Source: Aulostomus chinensis
Lineage: Eukaryota > Chordata > Actinopteri > Syngnathiformes > Aulostomidae
Assembly (NCBI GenBank): GCA_037954235.1
Contig: JBBMOA010000011.1
Coordinates: 27,118,825-27,182,824, forward strand
Length of the DNA: 64,000 bases
Direction: 5' to 3'
In this document: positions 34,339 through 45,922 of the stretch, piece by piece
How the letters are laid out: each line of letters opens with the position of its first letter
Numbering within the stretch: the first letter of the stretch is position 1
The notes under the pieces: model-generated
Databases searched by the model: none
What the model saw: the letters and a program-made list of their open reading frames with translations, nothing else
What the model was told of the DNA's origin: nothing
Position numbers and translations under genes: made by a program

Positions 34339-36462
34339 GACTGAGCAGCATCCAGGCTGGTTCAGTTGATGTTTGAGAACACTGTCAGCCATGTTCCTCC
34401 TGAATAAAGCAGATAGACCAGCCAGGAAGCTCCTGATAAGCCCCGCCCCCTCTACTCTGGATTAGACAGCACAAATAGTTCCACAAGTTGACATCCGTTT
34501 TGTTTGTTCGGGATCAATAAACCTTCAGTCCAGCAGCGAGACATGAGAGAGAGAGACGCCACTTACATTTGTTCCCTCGTACTATTACATGGATGTTCTT
34601 GCTGTTCCACGGTACGTTTTTCGGTTCCCTGTGAGGAGGCGGAGATTTGTTCCACCACTGTGGTTTTGCAAATAAGTAACTAAAATATTCATAGGTGGTA
34701 TTCATGGCAGTTAAATGTAATAAAAGAGGTGTGTCCTAAATTTAGCGTCTAGCACTGAAGTGTTTACATCACATGACATGGAAGTTAATGAAAAAAACAT
34801 ACACGTTTTCAGTCCATGAAAAAAACGAAACCGTAACATGTTGTAAAACACAGGAGGCAACAGAAGGGCCAGAACGTGGTGTGTTTTCTCGTCCTGGTCT
34901 GGAGCTGACGGCTGGGAGCACGAGCGCTCAGATAGACGAGCATACAAGGAAATGAGAAGATGTGCCCTTTATTTCCACTGTCGAGCTGATTTGGTGTCCT
35001 GAGGTCATGTGACATCGAAGCTGCTGATAGTATCTGAAATATTTCTGTAAAATATGATCGTCAATCAAATGTCACATAGAGAGGTGTGTCCCAAATTTCC
35101 AGGCTAATGCTAATAGCTGCAACTGGGTTCGAGCCCCTGGATCACATGATGTGGAAACAGTAGGACATTAGAATGATTATAGGACATAAACACATTTTTG
35201 ATCTTGGACTCTTGTTTCTGTAGCATTAAAGTTTCTTTTTTAGAAAATATTTGAAAATACCTTCAATGTATACAGCATCTTGTGGTCTTTCAGAGGCAGT
35301 AGTGACATTTGTCTCAGCCTCCCTCCGTCCCCAGCAGGCAGGACAGCAGTTACGTTACCAAGATGTCTGTAAACTACAGAGGCACAAAAGTGGCTCAGTC
35401 TTGAAGCACGAGGGAGGACGCCAGCATCTTTACTGGTCGTGCAGACAGACTTTCACTTCCTGTTTGATCTCAGGGTGAAAGGTTGTTGGTCTCGAGGAGT
35501 CCTCAGACATGCTGGACCTGTTAGTGCTGGAGGGGCCATGAATACGGGAGGACAATAAAGCCTGACAACCAGCAGGCTTTGTCCTGTAGAAAAGGGATAT
35601 TTTCTCTGAGCTCAGCGTTTATCTACAGGAAACTATGATGGATGTCAGTTTGGTTCTTAAAGCAGGAAAAGTGTGACCTTTTCTCCCAGAGACCAGTGGA
35701 CCCACATTGTTGTGGTTGTGTTTGAAACAACTGCAAACATAAAAACAGATTATTCAGATTGTTCACAAATCCACAAAAATACGGAACAAAACTACAAAGG
35801 AAAAAAACATTATTTCCCAAAGGACAAGTTTCAATTCCTTCATCTGTCAGCGTTCCAAACAAACATAAAGCAGGAGGGGGGCGTCTGCAGGAACGAGGCA
35901 TTCACTTCCTGTCATCACTGGTACGATGATTAGGACAATCAGGATGTGTCAACGAGAAGAACCGCTCTGGAAAACAACGCATCTCTCGTCATTCTCTTGT
36001 TCATGAATTCATCTGAGGGTCCTCAGAGGGATCTGAGTCCCATCACAGGAGAGGAAAGAGCGGGAGACAGAGAGGCGCCGACAGCAGAGGAGGGGACAGG
36101 ACCTGCGCCTACTCAGTGTTTAAAAATCATCATCGTGTTCTTCAACATTACGTGTGAAGATGAAGAGCGACATCTCAGACTTGTTTGAGAAGAGAGAACA
36201 AGATTGCTGTAATGTTTCGCTACAGGAGTCACTCAAGCGTACGCAGGAGGAGGTCATGACAAGCTGCTGGTGGAAGAGTGAGGCCAGGAGCACTGATCTC
36301 AGACCTGCTGCTGCTGCTGCTGGGACGTCCCTGCTGGGCCACAACGCACCCGCGTGCTAGTTCTTGTTGTTGATTTTGTTTTTGTTGTTTTAACTTTAAT
36401 TGCAAATCAACTGCGGCAACAGCTCCATCCTAGAGAGAACCACTGCAAATCTGTTGGAACAC

Positions 36463-36478
36463 ACACACACACACACTC

Positions 36479-36523
<45 letters not shown>
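36463..36523 (+). repeat. CA then TC compound microsatellite
   Basis: Short CA run followed by about 46 bases of CT. Confidence 0.95.
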
Positions 36524-36526
<3 letters not shown>

Positions 36527-36589
36527 ACATTGTTTGTCAGTAAACATCAAACCTCCCTAAAAACTGTTTTTTTAGATGAGAACAAACGC

Positions 36590-36632
36590 CGGCAGCATGG
36601 TGGGGCAGTGGTCAGCACCGTGGCCCCCAGTC
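36590..36632 (+). mobile_element. Fragment of tRNA-like-headed dispersed repeat
   Basis: The sequence CGGCAGCATGGTGGGGCAGT followed by GGTCAGCACCGTGGCCCCC matches the start of the element at 59797 (GGCGGCCCGGTGGAGCAGTG). Only the first 40 or so bases are left. It belongs to a dispersed fish repeat whose head resembles a tRNA A box. Confidence 0.55.
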
Positions 36633-37275
36633 CTTGATCCTGTCTTTCCAAAACAAGGAAGTCTCTCAAACCCATGTGGACGGAGTCTGAGTGTGCGTGA
36701 GGTTATCGCTCCACCTCTAATCCTCCACCCGGTCCTGATCAGGACCAAGAACCATAAAATCTGTGACAACACAAGTTCTCTTAGGACACAGGACGAACAG
36801 AGCAGGTCTGGATCCCGACTCAGACCGGCTCTGACAGGTGCAAACCTGGAGCAGGTGAAAGAGAGATAGGATGGGGAGACAGGGACAGAGAGACAATAGA
36901 GAGAGACAGAGACAGAGAGACAGGATAGAGAGACTGGCAACAGCAGAGAGGGACGTGAAAGACGAGGCCCTATCGGGTGTCTTTGATACCTGACAGCATC
37001 TTTATTCTGGGCTGGGCTGCTCTGGATGATGCGGGCTATGATCAGGGTTCATGTTTTCGTATGTTGGTGATACCGGCTGCTAGCCTACGTACCTCAGGGG
37101 ACGCTGGAGGGACCTTGACCTTGATCTACACCTGAGTGTTACAGTTGTCCCCCATCATACGCCACCTTCAGACATGACCTCGCTCTGTGAGCTCTACAAC
37201 AAGGAAACATGTTTTAAAGTTCTGAGCTGATGATTCAGTGGAGAGGAAGAGGAGTTCATCTTTTAATGTTCTACA

Positions 37276-37319
<44 letters not shown>
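37276..37319 (+). repeat. CT microsatellite forming the polypyrimidine tract
   Basis: CT repeat with one A at 37307, running directly into the CAG acceptor of the exon at 37322. It serves as the splice-site pyrimidine tract. Confidence 0.92.
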
Positions 37320-37321
37320 AG

Positions 37322-37416
37322 CCTACAAGTCCCAAGTTTGGAAAGGCCGATTCCTATGAGAAGCTGGAGAAACTGGGAGAGGGTTCGTACGCCACCGTTT
37401 ACAAAGGCAAAAGCAA
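37322..37416 (+). CDS. cdk14: cdk14 coding exon: start of kinase domain, glycine-rich loop
   Basis: 95-nt exon starting in phase 0 and ending after two bases of a Lys codon (AA, completed by G at 37815), with donor GTGAGT. It reads PTSPKFGKADSYEKLEKLGE, GSYATVYKGKS, then K. This holds the start of the kinase domain (YEKLEKLGEG) and the ATP-binding glycine loop GEGSYATVYKG with the usual aromatic Tyr. The sequence is essentially identical to mammalian CDK14. The acceptor is embedded in a CT microsatellite. Skipping 95 nt would shift the frame and remove the nucleotide-binding loop. Confidence 0.97.
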
Positions 37417-37814
37417 GTGAGTGGAGCGTCTGTCGAAGCCTCAGATTGTGTGTTGTTAGGCAGCAGCAGCTCCAGCTGCTCCAGCTGCTCCAGCTGCTCC
37501 GTAGGTGAATGTACTCATCTGATGGAAGAATGTTCATCCTGGTGGTGTAGCTCCATCATTCACCACAGCCTCCACGTGCTCGTGTCTGGCCTTGCTAATT
37601 GAATTGGAGGTTGTGGCGGTTCCTGCTGTTCACGTACTCCTGACTCCTCAGTGATGCGTCTCTCTGCAGTATAACAGCGTTGTAACCCTGCAGCCTGGTA
37701 GCCAGGTCTCACTCTGCTGCTGCTAATCACCTCATTGACTCAACCATCCTCGCTCTTCTCCCGCTGCTCTGATGCTGATGGTCGTACTGTGTTGACCCCC
37801 GGCTTTGTTTCCAG
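37417..37814 (+). other. cdk14: cdk14 intron, 398 bp
   Basis: Short intron bounded by GTGAGT and TTTCCAG. It includes a GCTCCA hexamer-like stretch near 37465-37500 (AGCTGCTCC repeated) and nothing else. Confidence 0.93.
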
Positions 37815-37894
37815 GGTGAACGGGAAGTTGGTGGCTCTGAAGGTGATACGCCTACAGGAGGAGGAAGGAACGCCCTTCACGGCGATACGGGAAG
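37815..37894 (+). CDS. cdk14: cdk14 coding exon: catalytic lysine and PFTAIRE helix
   Basis: 80-nt exon starting with the third base of a Lys codon and ending with the first base of an Ala codon, with donor GTAAGA. It reads VNGKLVALKVIRLQEEEGTP then FTAIRE. It carries the beta-3 catalytic Lys (VALKVIRL) and the defining PFTAIRE motif in the cyclin-contacting helix, with the Glu that pairs with the catalytic Lys. The motif matches CDK14/CDK15 and differs from PSTAIRE of CDK1/2 and PCTAIRE of CDK16-18. All key residues are intact. Confidence 0.98.
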
Positions 37895-38176
37895 GTAAGA
37901 GCCCAGAGCGTCCCGCTAACCCGAAGCTCACGGTTGCCTGCCGTTAACACGATCAAACAGATAAATACTTCATGAATATTCACTCATGCAGGAGCAGAGG
38001 AGTATCTGTATGTGTGTAGTATCTGTGGAGGACCCAGTTACACAGTCAGGTCAAGATCCATGGAGGTTTTACTACAATGAAAGAATCAAAATACTGCAGA
38101 AATAACTACATGATGATGCTGATCGTCTGACTGCAGTACAACAAGCAAAAGTAGTCCTACCAGATCAGATAGAAGG

Positions 38177-38204
38177 ATGTGTGTGTGTGTGTGTGCGTGT
38201 GCGT

Positions 38205-38260
<56 letters not shown>

Positions 38261-38265
38261 GTGTA
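38177..38265 (+). repeat. TG microsatellite with GTGCGT variants
   Basis: About 88 bases of GT with CG steps in its left third. Confidence 0.95.
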
Positions 38266-40105
38266 GGGGGTGGGTCTTCCTGCTGCTGACAGGATCTGTG
38301 AGGCAGGGGCCTGTAATGCTGGCCCCCTGCGACTGAGCCAGGCCCTTGATCTTCCTAACTGATGTCTAACCACCTGTAGGCGCTGACGCAGGATGAATGT
38401 ATTCATGAGGCTCTCTGAGGCTCTCTGAGGGTCCGTCCATCAAAGCCCCCCCGTGGACAGACCCTCCTGCATTAACCACACTGGCATCCATCTGCAAACA
38501 CCAGCTCTGTCTCATTGTGGCGGGTGTCATGATGATGCTGCGCTCACACTCTGTCCTCGTGAAATTGGTCCTGGTGGGTTTGTCTCCTGTGTCCTGGTTA
38601 CAACTCTCACTGCTACCGGAGGAGCTGAGGTTCTGTACGTCAGAGAAGCCGGGTTGCTGTTGTACGTGTGAACGCACCCCCAGCATGAGCTGTTTCCCTG
38701 ATGTCCGTGCACGCTTCGCGACACGCCACTCTACAGGAACATGGATGATGGTCATGAACAGAGTTGGATGCGCCTTCCTGCTCTGATCACCACAGACGTG
38801 AACCGTGTGAATGTGTCTCTGCTTCAGTCGTTTAGTTTGTAGTTTTGATCTTGTGTTTCATTGTCTGTGGTCGTCGTTCCTGTTTTATTGTGAAATCTCC
38901 GACCTCTTGCATCTGGTTTGCTTACTTCCTGTCTTTGCCTGTCTCCTGCCTTTCCTGAGTCGTTCTCCAGAGTCTTGTGGGTCCTCGTCTTCACAGCTCT
39001 GCTCCCAGTGTCTCTCACCCCACCAGCTCCTTCCTGCCCTCATCTTCTCCGCCTCCTCTGTCTCGCTGCGTCATTAGTCGAGTTTGTGTCCATGTTCAGT
39101 GTCTCACGTCTGTCTCATCCAGCCCTCCCGTCCTCCCAGTGCGTTTCGTGGCTCTGGCGTGTAGTGTGGCGTTCCAGCCTTGGTTCGTGTTTGTATAGTA
39201 GTCATGTGGAGTCCTGCCTGCCCCTGGTCTCTGCGTTTGGGTTCTTCCACGTGAAAGTTCAGGTGTCAACGTGCCCAGAGAGGCGTTGAGAAGCAGTGTG
39301 GTCCGGGAAGCCCGACCACCTCTAAGGACACAGGGGGACCACACTGACAGCAACTACCGCCTCATTCAGACGGCGTGTCTTGTCTTTATAACACGAGCTT
39401 CCATTTTCAACATAGAAGTTTGACAGCACGTATGATGTGAAGATCCCAGGAGTCACGGGTGGCTCAGTGTGTAAGATTTGAGTTGTGTGCCGTGAAGGAG
39501 GAGCAGAGTGAGTCCAATTGCAATCCAACAAAAACCCGGAAGAGCTTTCTGCTTGTGATGCTCTGGAATTTCGTTTGACAGGGCTGACTGTGCGTTCTCA
39601 GGCATGTGTATCAAGTATTCGCAGTACAGCGATGGATGGTGGTCAGCGTGATCTCTTCACATCCACATAGACGCCTCACATCTTGACATTTACCGCTGAA
39701 ATGAAGCGATTCATCTCTCAGCGCGTCGTGACCTCCATGCAGCAGAGTCGAAGCTGTTTACTGTAAAGTTTGAGGAGAAGAATTCCTGTTCAACACCAAC
39801 TGAGGGGAGCAGCTGGAGCACTCATCATTTCTCCTCCGATTGTTCACTCCTCCTCGAGGTGTGACTGGGAAGAAGCAGATCACACCTGAGAAGCTTAGCG
39901 AGTCTGTTCCAGAATGTTCTGATCACACTCAGCCTCCTCACTAAGATCCGCGGTTGCATTATGATAATGTGAGAACTGGCAGGAAGAAATCCACCCTGCA
40001 TTTCCTTGTGTCTTATAATCTCTTTCTAATCCCCGACGTGTAGCGAGGCTGGTCCAGGGCCCAGGATGCATGATAACGATGCAGCTAATGAAGGTATAGA
40101 TCACA

Positions 40106-40222
<117 letters not shown>

Positions 40223-40224
40223 AG

Positions 40225-40319
40225 CGTCGCTCCTGAAAGGCCTGAAGCACGCCAACATCGTGCTCCTGCATGACATCATCCACACCAAGGAAACCCTGAC
40301 TCTGGTCTTTGAATATGTG
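40225..40319 (+). CDS. cdk14: cdk14 coding exon: kinase N-lobe
   Basis: 95-nt exon beginning with two bases of the Ala codon and ending in phase 0, with donor GTGAGT. It reads (A)SLLKGLKHANIVLLHDIIHT then KETLTLVFEYV. This covers the end of the PFTAIRE helix, beta-4 and beta-5 up to the hinge (LVFEYV). The sequence is essentially invariant across vertebrate CDK14. The acceptor lies behind an unusually long CT tract (see findings). Skipping it would shift the frame and lose part of the N-lobe, so any skipped form would be inactive. Confidence 0.98.
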
Positions 40320-43300
40320 GTGAGTCCTGACACTGACATCATCCTCCTAGACTCTCCTGGTCTGACGCCAGGCTGTCTGATTTTAGAATTTGTTCAGCAG
40401 GAAAAGGAATCCTGGTTTCACGAGGGGGCCGGAGGTTAGCCTGCTGATTGGTCTGACCTCAGCCTCAGCTCGCTGATTGAGTTTCACGTGGAGCACTGGA
40501 TGTTTTAATTGGCGCTCTCCAGTTTATGGAGAGGTGTTTTCCTCTCCTTGCTGGGTGCTGCGGGATGGCGTCCAGACCCCAGAGCAGGAAGCGGGGCAGC
40601 CGTTTTATTGGAAGGTCATTGTTTTAGTGGTCTTCACAGCTGTTGTGGACACAAGTGACAGCTAAAGATGTTCTGTTGATGCAGTTACAGCCCTTTTGAA
40701 AGTAGCATACAGCAAAGAATCTTGGCCTCGGTGCAGCACGCGGCAGATACCAGACCTTACCAGATCTTACAGACGGACCAAAGCAACAGAATGCTTAAGT
40801 CGATGTGTCTGACCACCAGGGAGCGTTTGTATCAGTGTAAACACGCGCTGGCCTCCAGCAAACGCGTGGCTCGATGGTTTAGAGACCACAGTTGGTTCAC
40901 CAGTCTTTCTACTGTAAAACCCTCCTTTGCTACTTACGTTGGAGTGACATCATTGCCTGCGTATAGGGGGAGTGGTCAGGGTGAAGACAGAGATGCCATC
41001 ACGTGGTGTCAGCTGACACACAGCCTCAGGCTGATGGGCACCAATGGGAAATATCCTACATAAAGACAATTCAGTTACAGGAGCTTTTTTAGCAGCAGCG
41101 GCGATGTTGACACAAGAAATTGTTCCTTTTGATTATTAATGTGAATTTACTCCACATGACAAAGCTCAAACACGAGAAATGATGGCGTCGTTTGACTCGT
41201 CCCGAGATTCTCATTTTTCTCTCTTATGCTGATGGAGCTAAAACGCTGATTCCTTCAACTCAAGATCCCCTCCTTTCTTCGTGCGGTCCCACACTGACTA
41301 GTTTGATCTAACCACACAGTACAACTGAATACTTGTACTTTAATCTTGTGAGGAATCGTGATTAACCACAATATATTCTTGTGATTACGCCTCTGAATGG
41401 ATTACAGCTCTATTTCAGATAAAGCTTCAGCTTCTGCCTCATTATCCACCACGGCGGAACCTCCCGGCTCCTGTGACGAGGCTGTTGCGTTTGACACTTG
41501 TGAGAGTGAGAGATATCGCAGAGCTTCTTCTGTCTTGCAGCACATTCCAGGCTGGGGCTCCCAACTAAAACCCCCCGTGTGTTTGTCACAGTCGGACCTT
41601 CGGTAGGTTTTACACGTAGCGTTTCAGAGCCAGGCCCTCCTAGCAGCCTTGCTGCTGCTGATGATGTGGAGTCGGACTCTGGTTGTCATCTGAATAATTA
41701 CCCAGTCTCTGCCTCCCTGGAGCTGCCAAGACTTTGGTGAGCATGAAACCCAAATGGATGCTTCAGATGATCCCCAGAGACGCATCGAAGAAACTCTGCT
41801 TTCATTCGCATCGCTTGTGTAACAGGAGGAAGTAGTCCACAATGTTCCAACAAGAGAAAAGTAGCACAGTTGTTTGCAAATCAAACAATCCTTTAAAGTG
41901 CTGCAACTGTGAAAAGTGAGTGTGAACTTCTGCTTCCTTTAAAGAGGAAACAGTCTGTCGCAGCGCAGTCCTAAACATGGGATTAGGACTGCTCGCAGGC
42001 AGCAGAGTCAGGATTATTGAACTGCTGCTGACAGGGGAAGGTGTGCCTGCCATGAATGTGAGTGTAATGTAGCTGGAGCAAATGTGTGTGATATGAAGAA
42101 CAGTTTTAACAGAGACAGTTTGAGAATTGTTCGTATTAGTACAGTTGTTGGCTGAATTCTCACCAACTTGGCCATGTTTTTGGTGAACCTCCTCTTGTCC
42201 ATCTTCCTTTCGCGCTTCTATCCTCTGATTTATCAGGGAGCTGAGACTCACGCGATTTAGCTTAGCACACTGAATGGTGATGAATGGGATATGTAAGGAT
42301 AGCTTTGTCCAATGTTCAGAGTCAACCTCAGCTCCTAGCATGGGCTGCAGCGGAGGAGAGAGGAGTCTCTGGGGACGATGGACAATCAGTGTGTTTCTCT
42401 AAAAGTTTTATTTTAAAATGCCCGTAAATCCTCTGAACTACACAACCCTGTTTTCTAATGGTTTATGAATCATTCATTGCTGCTGATGAATGTGAAACGT
42501 GTGTGAAGCTACTTTCACCTCAGCACGACTCAGAAGCGATCACTCTCGTCTGCAGGTCCCGGTTCTCTGTCGCTGACAAGCTCCTTTGATGGTCACATTA
42601 ACATTCAGCTCAGTCTGAGACCTTGAGGAGCCCAGCAAGGCCGAGTCTGGCAACCGCAGCAAGAAAAGCACTTTCACATCACTTCTGCAGCGTTTGGGAC
42701 CTCAAACAGTGGGGTGCCCCCTGTTGGTTGGTGTAAGACATGTCGAAGGCTTTATTTGATGTGAGGAGCGCCAGGAGCTCAGCGATGCTAATGAAGGTCA
42801 CTGAAAGTCGTTATGAGCACCTTTGACTTCAGAAACTGCCACGAGCTTTAATTTGAGCTGTCGACTCATCAGACGAGACGCCAGGTGAATGAGCGGCAGA
42901 CATGAGCTATTAATCATACATGATCCCTTGAATAATGAAATCTGACATGCAGGAGGGCAGCTCCTGAAGTGCAGCAGGGCACAGCTCCTCAGAGTTACGC
43001 CAGCACATTTACCTCTCTTCCCCATTCATTTACTTTGATATCCTTCATTTCTTCATGCAACATGGAAAAATGCGCCTCTGCGAAAGAACAGAAGAGCAAC
43101 CGACGCTCCAAACGATGAGAGCCTTCGTTCAGTTGCAGTGTTGAAGCTCATTTCTGTGTCTGAGGTGACGGAGCAGCTTCACCCTCCTCCTCACTGACGG
43201 TAACCCGACTGGGGTTCGTCTGACTCAGTGCTGCAGCTCTCACTGTAGCCCATGTGACATCACAGCCTCCAACCACCTGATCAGAACGGACCCGTCGTGA

Positions 43301-44130
43301 AGCGGCTGCTCTGAGCCGCCGTATGGCATCCAGCGGTTGCTAACACCGGCGGTGAATGAGTGATGCTCATCAGTATGAGTGTGTTGTGGGTGAATCACAT
43401 ATTTGCACATTTTCGTTTAAAACTAACATTTCTGACATGCAGCCTTCAACTCCTCCCACAATGCGACCTTCAACTCCTCCCACAATGTCCAATGGCCACA
43501 CCCACTCACTCCAGGAGTGGAATCAGCCGCAGCCATTCCAGTGTGATTTTCACTGAGACCTGATGTCTTGGGCCACATTTAAAAACTAAAAATGTGAATT
43601 AAATAAAAGGAAAGCGCGTCTGGGAGCCGGGTGCCTGAGCGGCGCCGGGGTGTGCAGCGTCTGTGCTGCTGCTGGGTCCTTGTGTTCATTCAGGCAGTGG
43701 CTGGTAGGTTTGTCTGGCTGCAGCGGTGAGTCCATTCACTCATGGCTTTAATACGCTGCTGCATGTCTCACTGTGACCCGTCATTAATATTCCACTGCTG
43801 CTGTTTTACATACAAAAGACTTTTCAAACATGAAAACCAGTCTATTTTTCTGCAAATGATGGGGCAAATGATGATCAACAGTGAAAGGGTGACGTACAGA
43901 GAGAGAAGGAGGAAATAGAGACAGAGGAGGAACCGCTGGTGTGGACCGGAGTGGCGATGCCAAATATCACGCCATGTCCTCGCCACACTGTACACACGCC
44001 GTGTTTGCACACTCGTTTTATTTTATTTGCTCTCACAACTGGAAGCCAAAGTGCCTCCACTTTGAGGTTTCAAGGTCTTTTAGGGTTCTCTGCCATTTTG
44101 GCTTGTGACTTGCCAATTCCTTGACTGCCA

Positions 44131-44355
44131 TTTCGCTTATCCATTAAGGGCTGGGGGGTGGGGTTTATCCCAGCTTATATTGGGCAAGAGGCGGGTTCAC
44201 CCTGGACAGGTCACCAGTCCATCTCAGGGCCATCAGGGGTTCAGTATCTTGCTCAAGGTCACTTGGACGTGGTCACCGGGGGAAGAGGGGATCGAACCAG
44301 CGACCCTTCGGTTGCTAGACGGCCGCTCTACCTCTGAGCCACGCCGCCCCTGCCT
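44131..44355 (-). mobile_element. tRNA-derived SINE (fish V-SINE-like), minus orientation
   Basis: Read on the minus strand the element starts GGGGCGGCGTGGCTCAGAGG, containing an A-box-like TGGCTCAGAGGTAG, then a B box GGTTCGATCCCC about 50 bases later. After this comes a core motif CCTTGAGCAAGATACTGAAC typical of the conserved central domain of fish SINEs. The 3' part is a CTGGTGACCTGTCCAGGGTG...GCTGGGATAAACCCC segment shared with other fish repeats. The acceptor-stem ends do not pair, so it is not a working tRNA gene. The family name is inferred from remembered consensus. Confidence 0.75.
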
Positions 44356-44732
44356 CACTCACAGCTAGAGGAAATGCAGCGCAGCGGTGCTGCACAACCG
44401 GAGCAGAGGTGCAGAAGTCATGTTGCATTTACAGTCCATCTAAAACAAGAATTATTATTTGAAAAGAGCTGCAATATCCATTTCATATCAGGAGGAAACA
44501 CGTCACAACGTATTGTCAGATTATTTTTCCTCCATCTGGCAACAAATACAGGTGAAGGGGGCGGAGCCGCAACATGTCACCTGGTGGTCTGAAGAGACAT
44601 GAGTATCAGCTGTAGCTGAGCTGCATGAGTGAAGAGTCTCTTAATGCACTGATGACGACTCTCACATTGTGGACGTCAGCATGTCACAGTCGCCGAGGTG
44701 CCGGGACACAGGCGCTCTCGTTGCTGGCTATT

Positions 44733-45042
44733 GTACACACGCTGTACACACGCTGTACACACGCTGTACACACGCTGTAAACACGCTGTACACACGCTGT
44801 ACACACGCTGTAAACACGCTGTACACACGCTGTACACACGCTGTACACACACTGTACACACGCTGTACACACGCTGTAAACACGCTGTACACACGCTGTA
44901 CACACACTGTACACACACAGTACACACACTGTACACACGCTGTACACACACTGTACACACGCTGTACACACGCTGTACACACACAGTACACACGCTGTAC
45001 ACACGCTGTACACACACTGTACACACGTTGTACACACACTAC
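44733..45042 (+). repeat. 11-bp tandem array, about 28 copies
   Basis: Unit GTACACACGCT with variants GTAAACACGCT, GTACACACACT and GTACACACACA. Period 11 is exact over about 310 bases. Open frames on both strands (HAVHTLYTRCT, VYSVCTACVQR) arise from the repeat. Confidence 0.97.
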
Positions 45043-45259
45043 CTTAGCTCTTCTAGATCCCGTAGCTGACATCTTTACCTTTCCTGCCCTGAAGGCAGTT
45101 TCCTCAGTGTAAGAAGTCACACACATACATGATGCTGTCAAACATGAGGCGGTCATAAGAAGAAGAAAAGATGTTTTGAAACCTTCCACTTTCATATCTG
45201 TTAATCTCACGTTTGAAGTGGCAACGTTAACTTTGTGTTGTTTTTCTTGTGTCTTGCAG

Positions 45260-45322
45260 CACACGGACTTGTGCCAGTACATGGACAAACACCCTGGGGG
45301 GCTCCATCCGGACAATGTGAAG
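45260..45322 (+). CDS. cdk14: cdk14 coding exon: hinge to alpha-D/E
   Basis: 63-nt exon, phase 0 at both ends, with acceptor CTTGCAG and a rather weak donor AAG|GTACTT. It reads HTDLCQYMDKHPGGLHPDNV then K, the segment just after the hinge (FEYV|HTDLCQYMD) leading to alpha-E, and matches CDK14 exactly in the residues I can compare. Its length is a multiple of three, so skipping would leave the frame open but delete 21 residues of the C-lobe. Confidence 0.97.
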
Positions 45323-45668
45323 GTACTTGATCACCACTCTACTGCTCACTAGACTTTTCCTGGAGGGAGACTTGGTCCTGAAGCTCATTCAGATCAAAGT
45401 GTGGGACACATCGTCCTAGAATATCGTCAACATACAGGTCGTCAGCAGGTTGGACACAGACCACAGTCCGGTTTCAGGCTAAGAGGAGAGAGTGAGAGTG
45501 TGAGCTACTGGTTCTTAAGCCCCGCCCCCAACAGCCAGAGAAGAACTTCATCACACATTTCAAGGAGAATAACGCCTCTCCCTCATCTCTTTGGCTTCCA
45601 AGTTGGTCTGCTCGTTTCCCCCACAAGACAAATGACAAAGTCACGCCAAAGCTGCAGTCCTCATAATA

Positions 45669-45875
45669 AACATGGGCCCATTCCATTACTGGTGAAGCTC
45701 TCAGACTGAACATGGGCCCATTCCATTACTGATGAAGCTCTCAGACTGAACATGGGCCCATTCCATTACTGATGAAGCTCTCAGACTGAACATGGGCCCA
45801 TTCCATTACTGATACTGCTCTCAGACTGAACATGGGCCCATTCCATTACTGATACTGCTCTCAGACTGAACATGG
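45669..45875 (+). repeat. 40-bp tandem repeat, five copies
   Basis: Unit begins CATGGGCCCATTCCATTACT and ends GAAGCTCTCAGACTGAA. Copies start at 45671, 45711, 45751, 45791 and 45831, with a truncated one at 45871. The last two share a GATACTGCTC variant, showing the direction of amplification. Confidence 0.95.
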
Positions 45876-45922
45876 TCTCTGTCTGGACTCAGATTCACAG
45901 CAGGTAACAACATCAGAGCGTC

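Larger units (their letters stand above)
33086..37321 (+). other. cdk14: cdk14 intron, 4.2 kb
   Basis: Bounded by GTAAGT and a CT tract ending in CAG. It holds a 7-bp-unit minisatellite (33721-34338), a CA/TC microsatellite (36463-36523), a fragment of a tRNA-like-headed repeat (36590-36632) and the CT tract at its 3' end. I see nothing recognisable in 33090-33720, 34340-36460 or 36640-37270. Confidence 0.85.
40320..45259 (+). other. cdk14: cdk14 intron, 4.9 kb
   Basis: Bounded by GTGAGT and CTTGCAG. Contains a tRNA-derived SINE (44131-44355) and an 11-bp tandem array (44733-45042). 40320-44130 contains no recognisable repeat or exon; the 113-codon open frame near 40722-41063 matches nothing I know. 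A 21-bp motif CCTTCAACTCCTCCCACAAT is directly duplicated near 43443-43487. Confidence 0.88.

Noticed and set aside
40722..41063. 113-codon open frame with mixed composition (QHAADTRPYQILQTDQ)
   Set aside because: Looks protein-like in composition but matches no family I know, has no clear splice sites or start context, and lies in a cdk14 intron; chance frames of this size are expected in 64 kb.
44280..44353. Possible tRNA gene on the minus strand
   Set aside because: It has A-box and B-box-like motifs, but the acceptor-stem ends do not pair and the sequence continues into a SINE core, so it is a SINE head.
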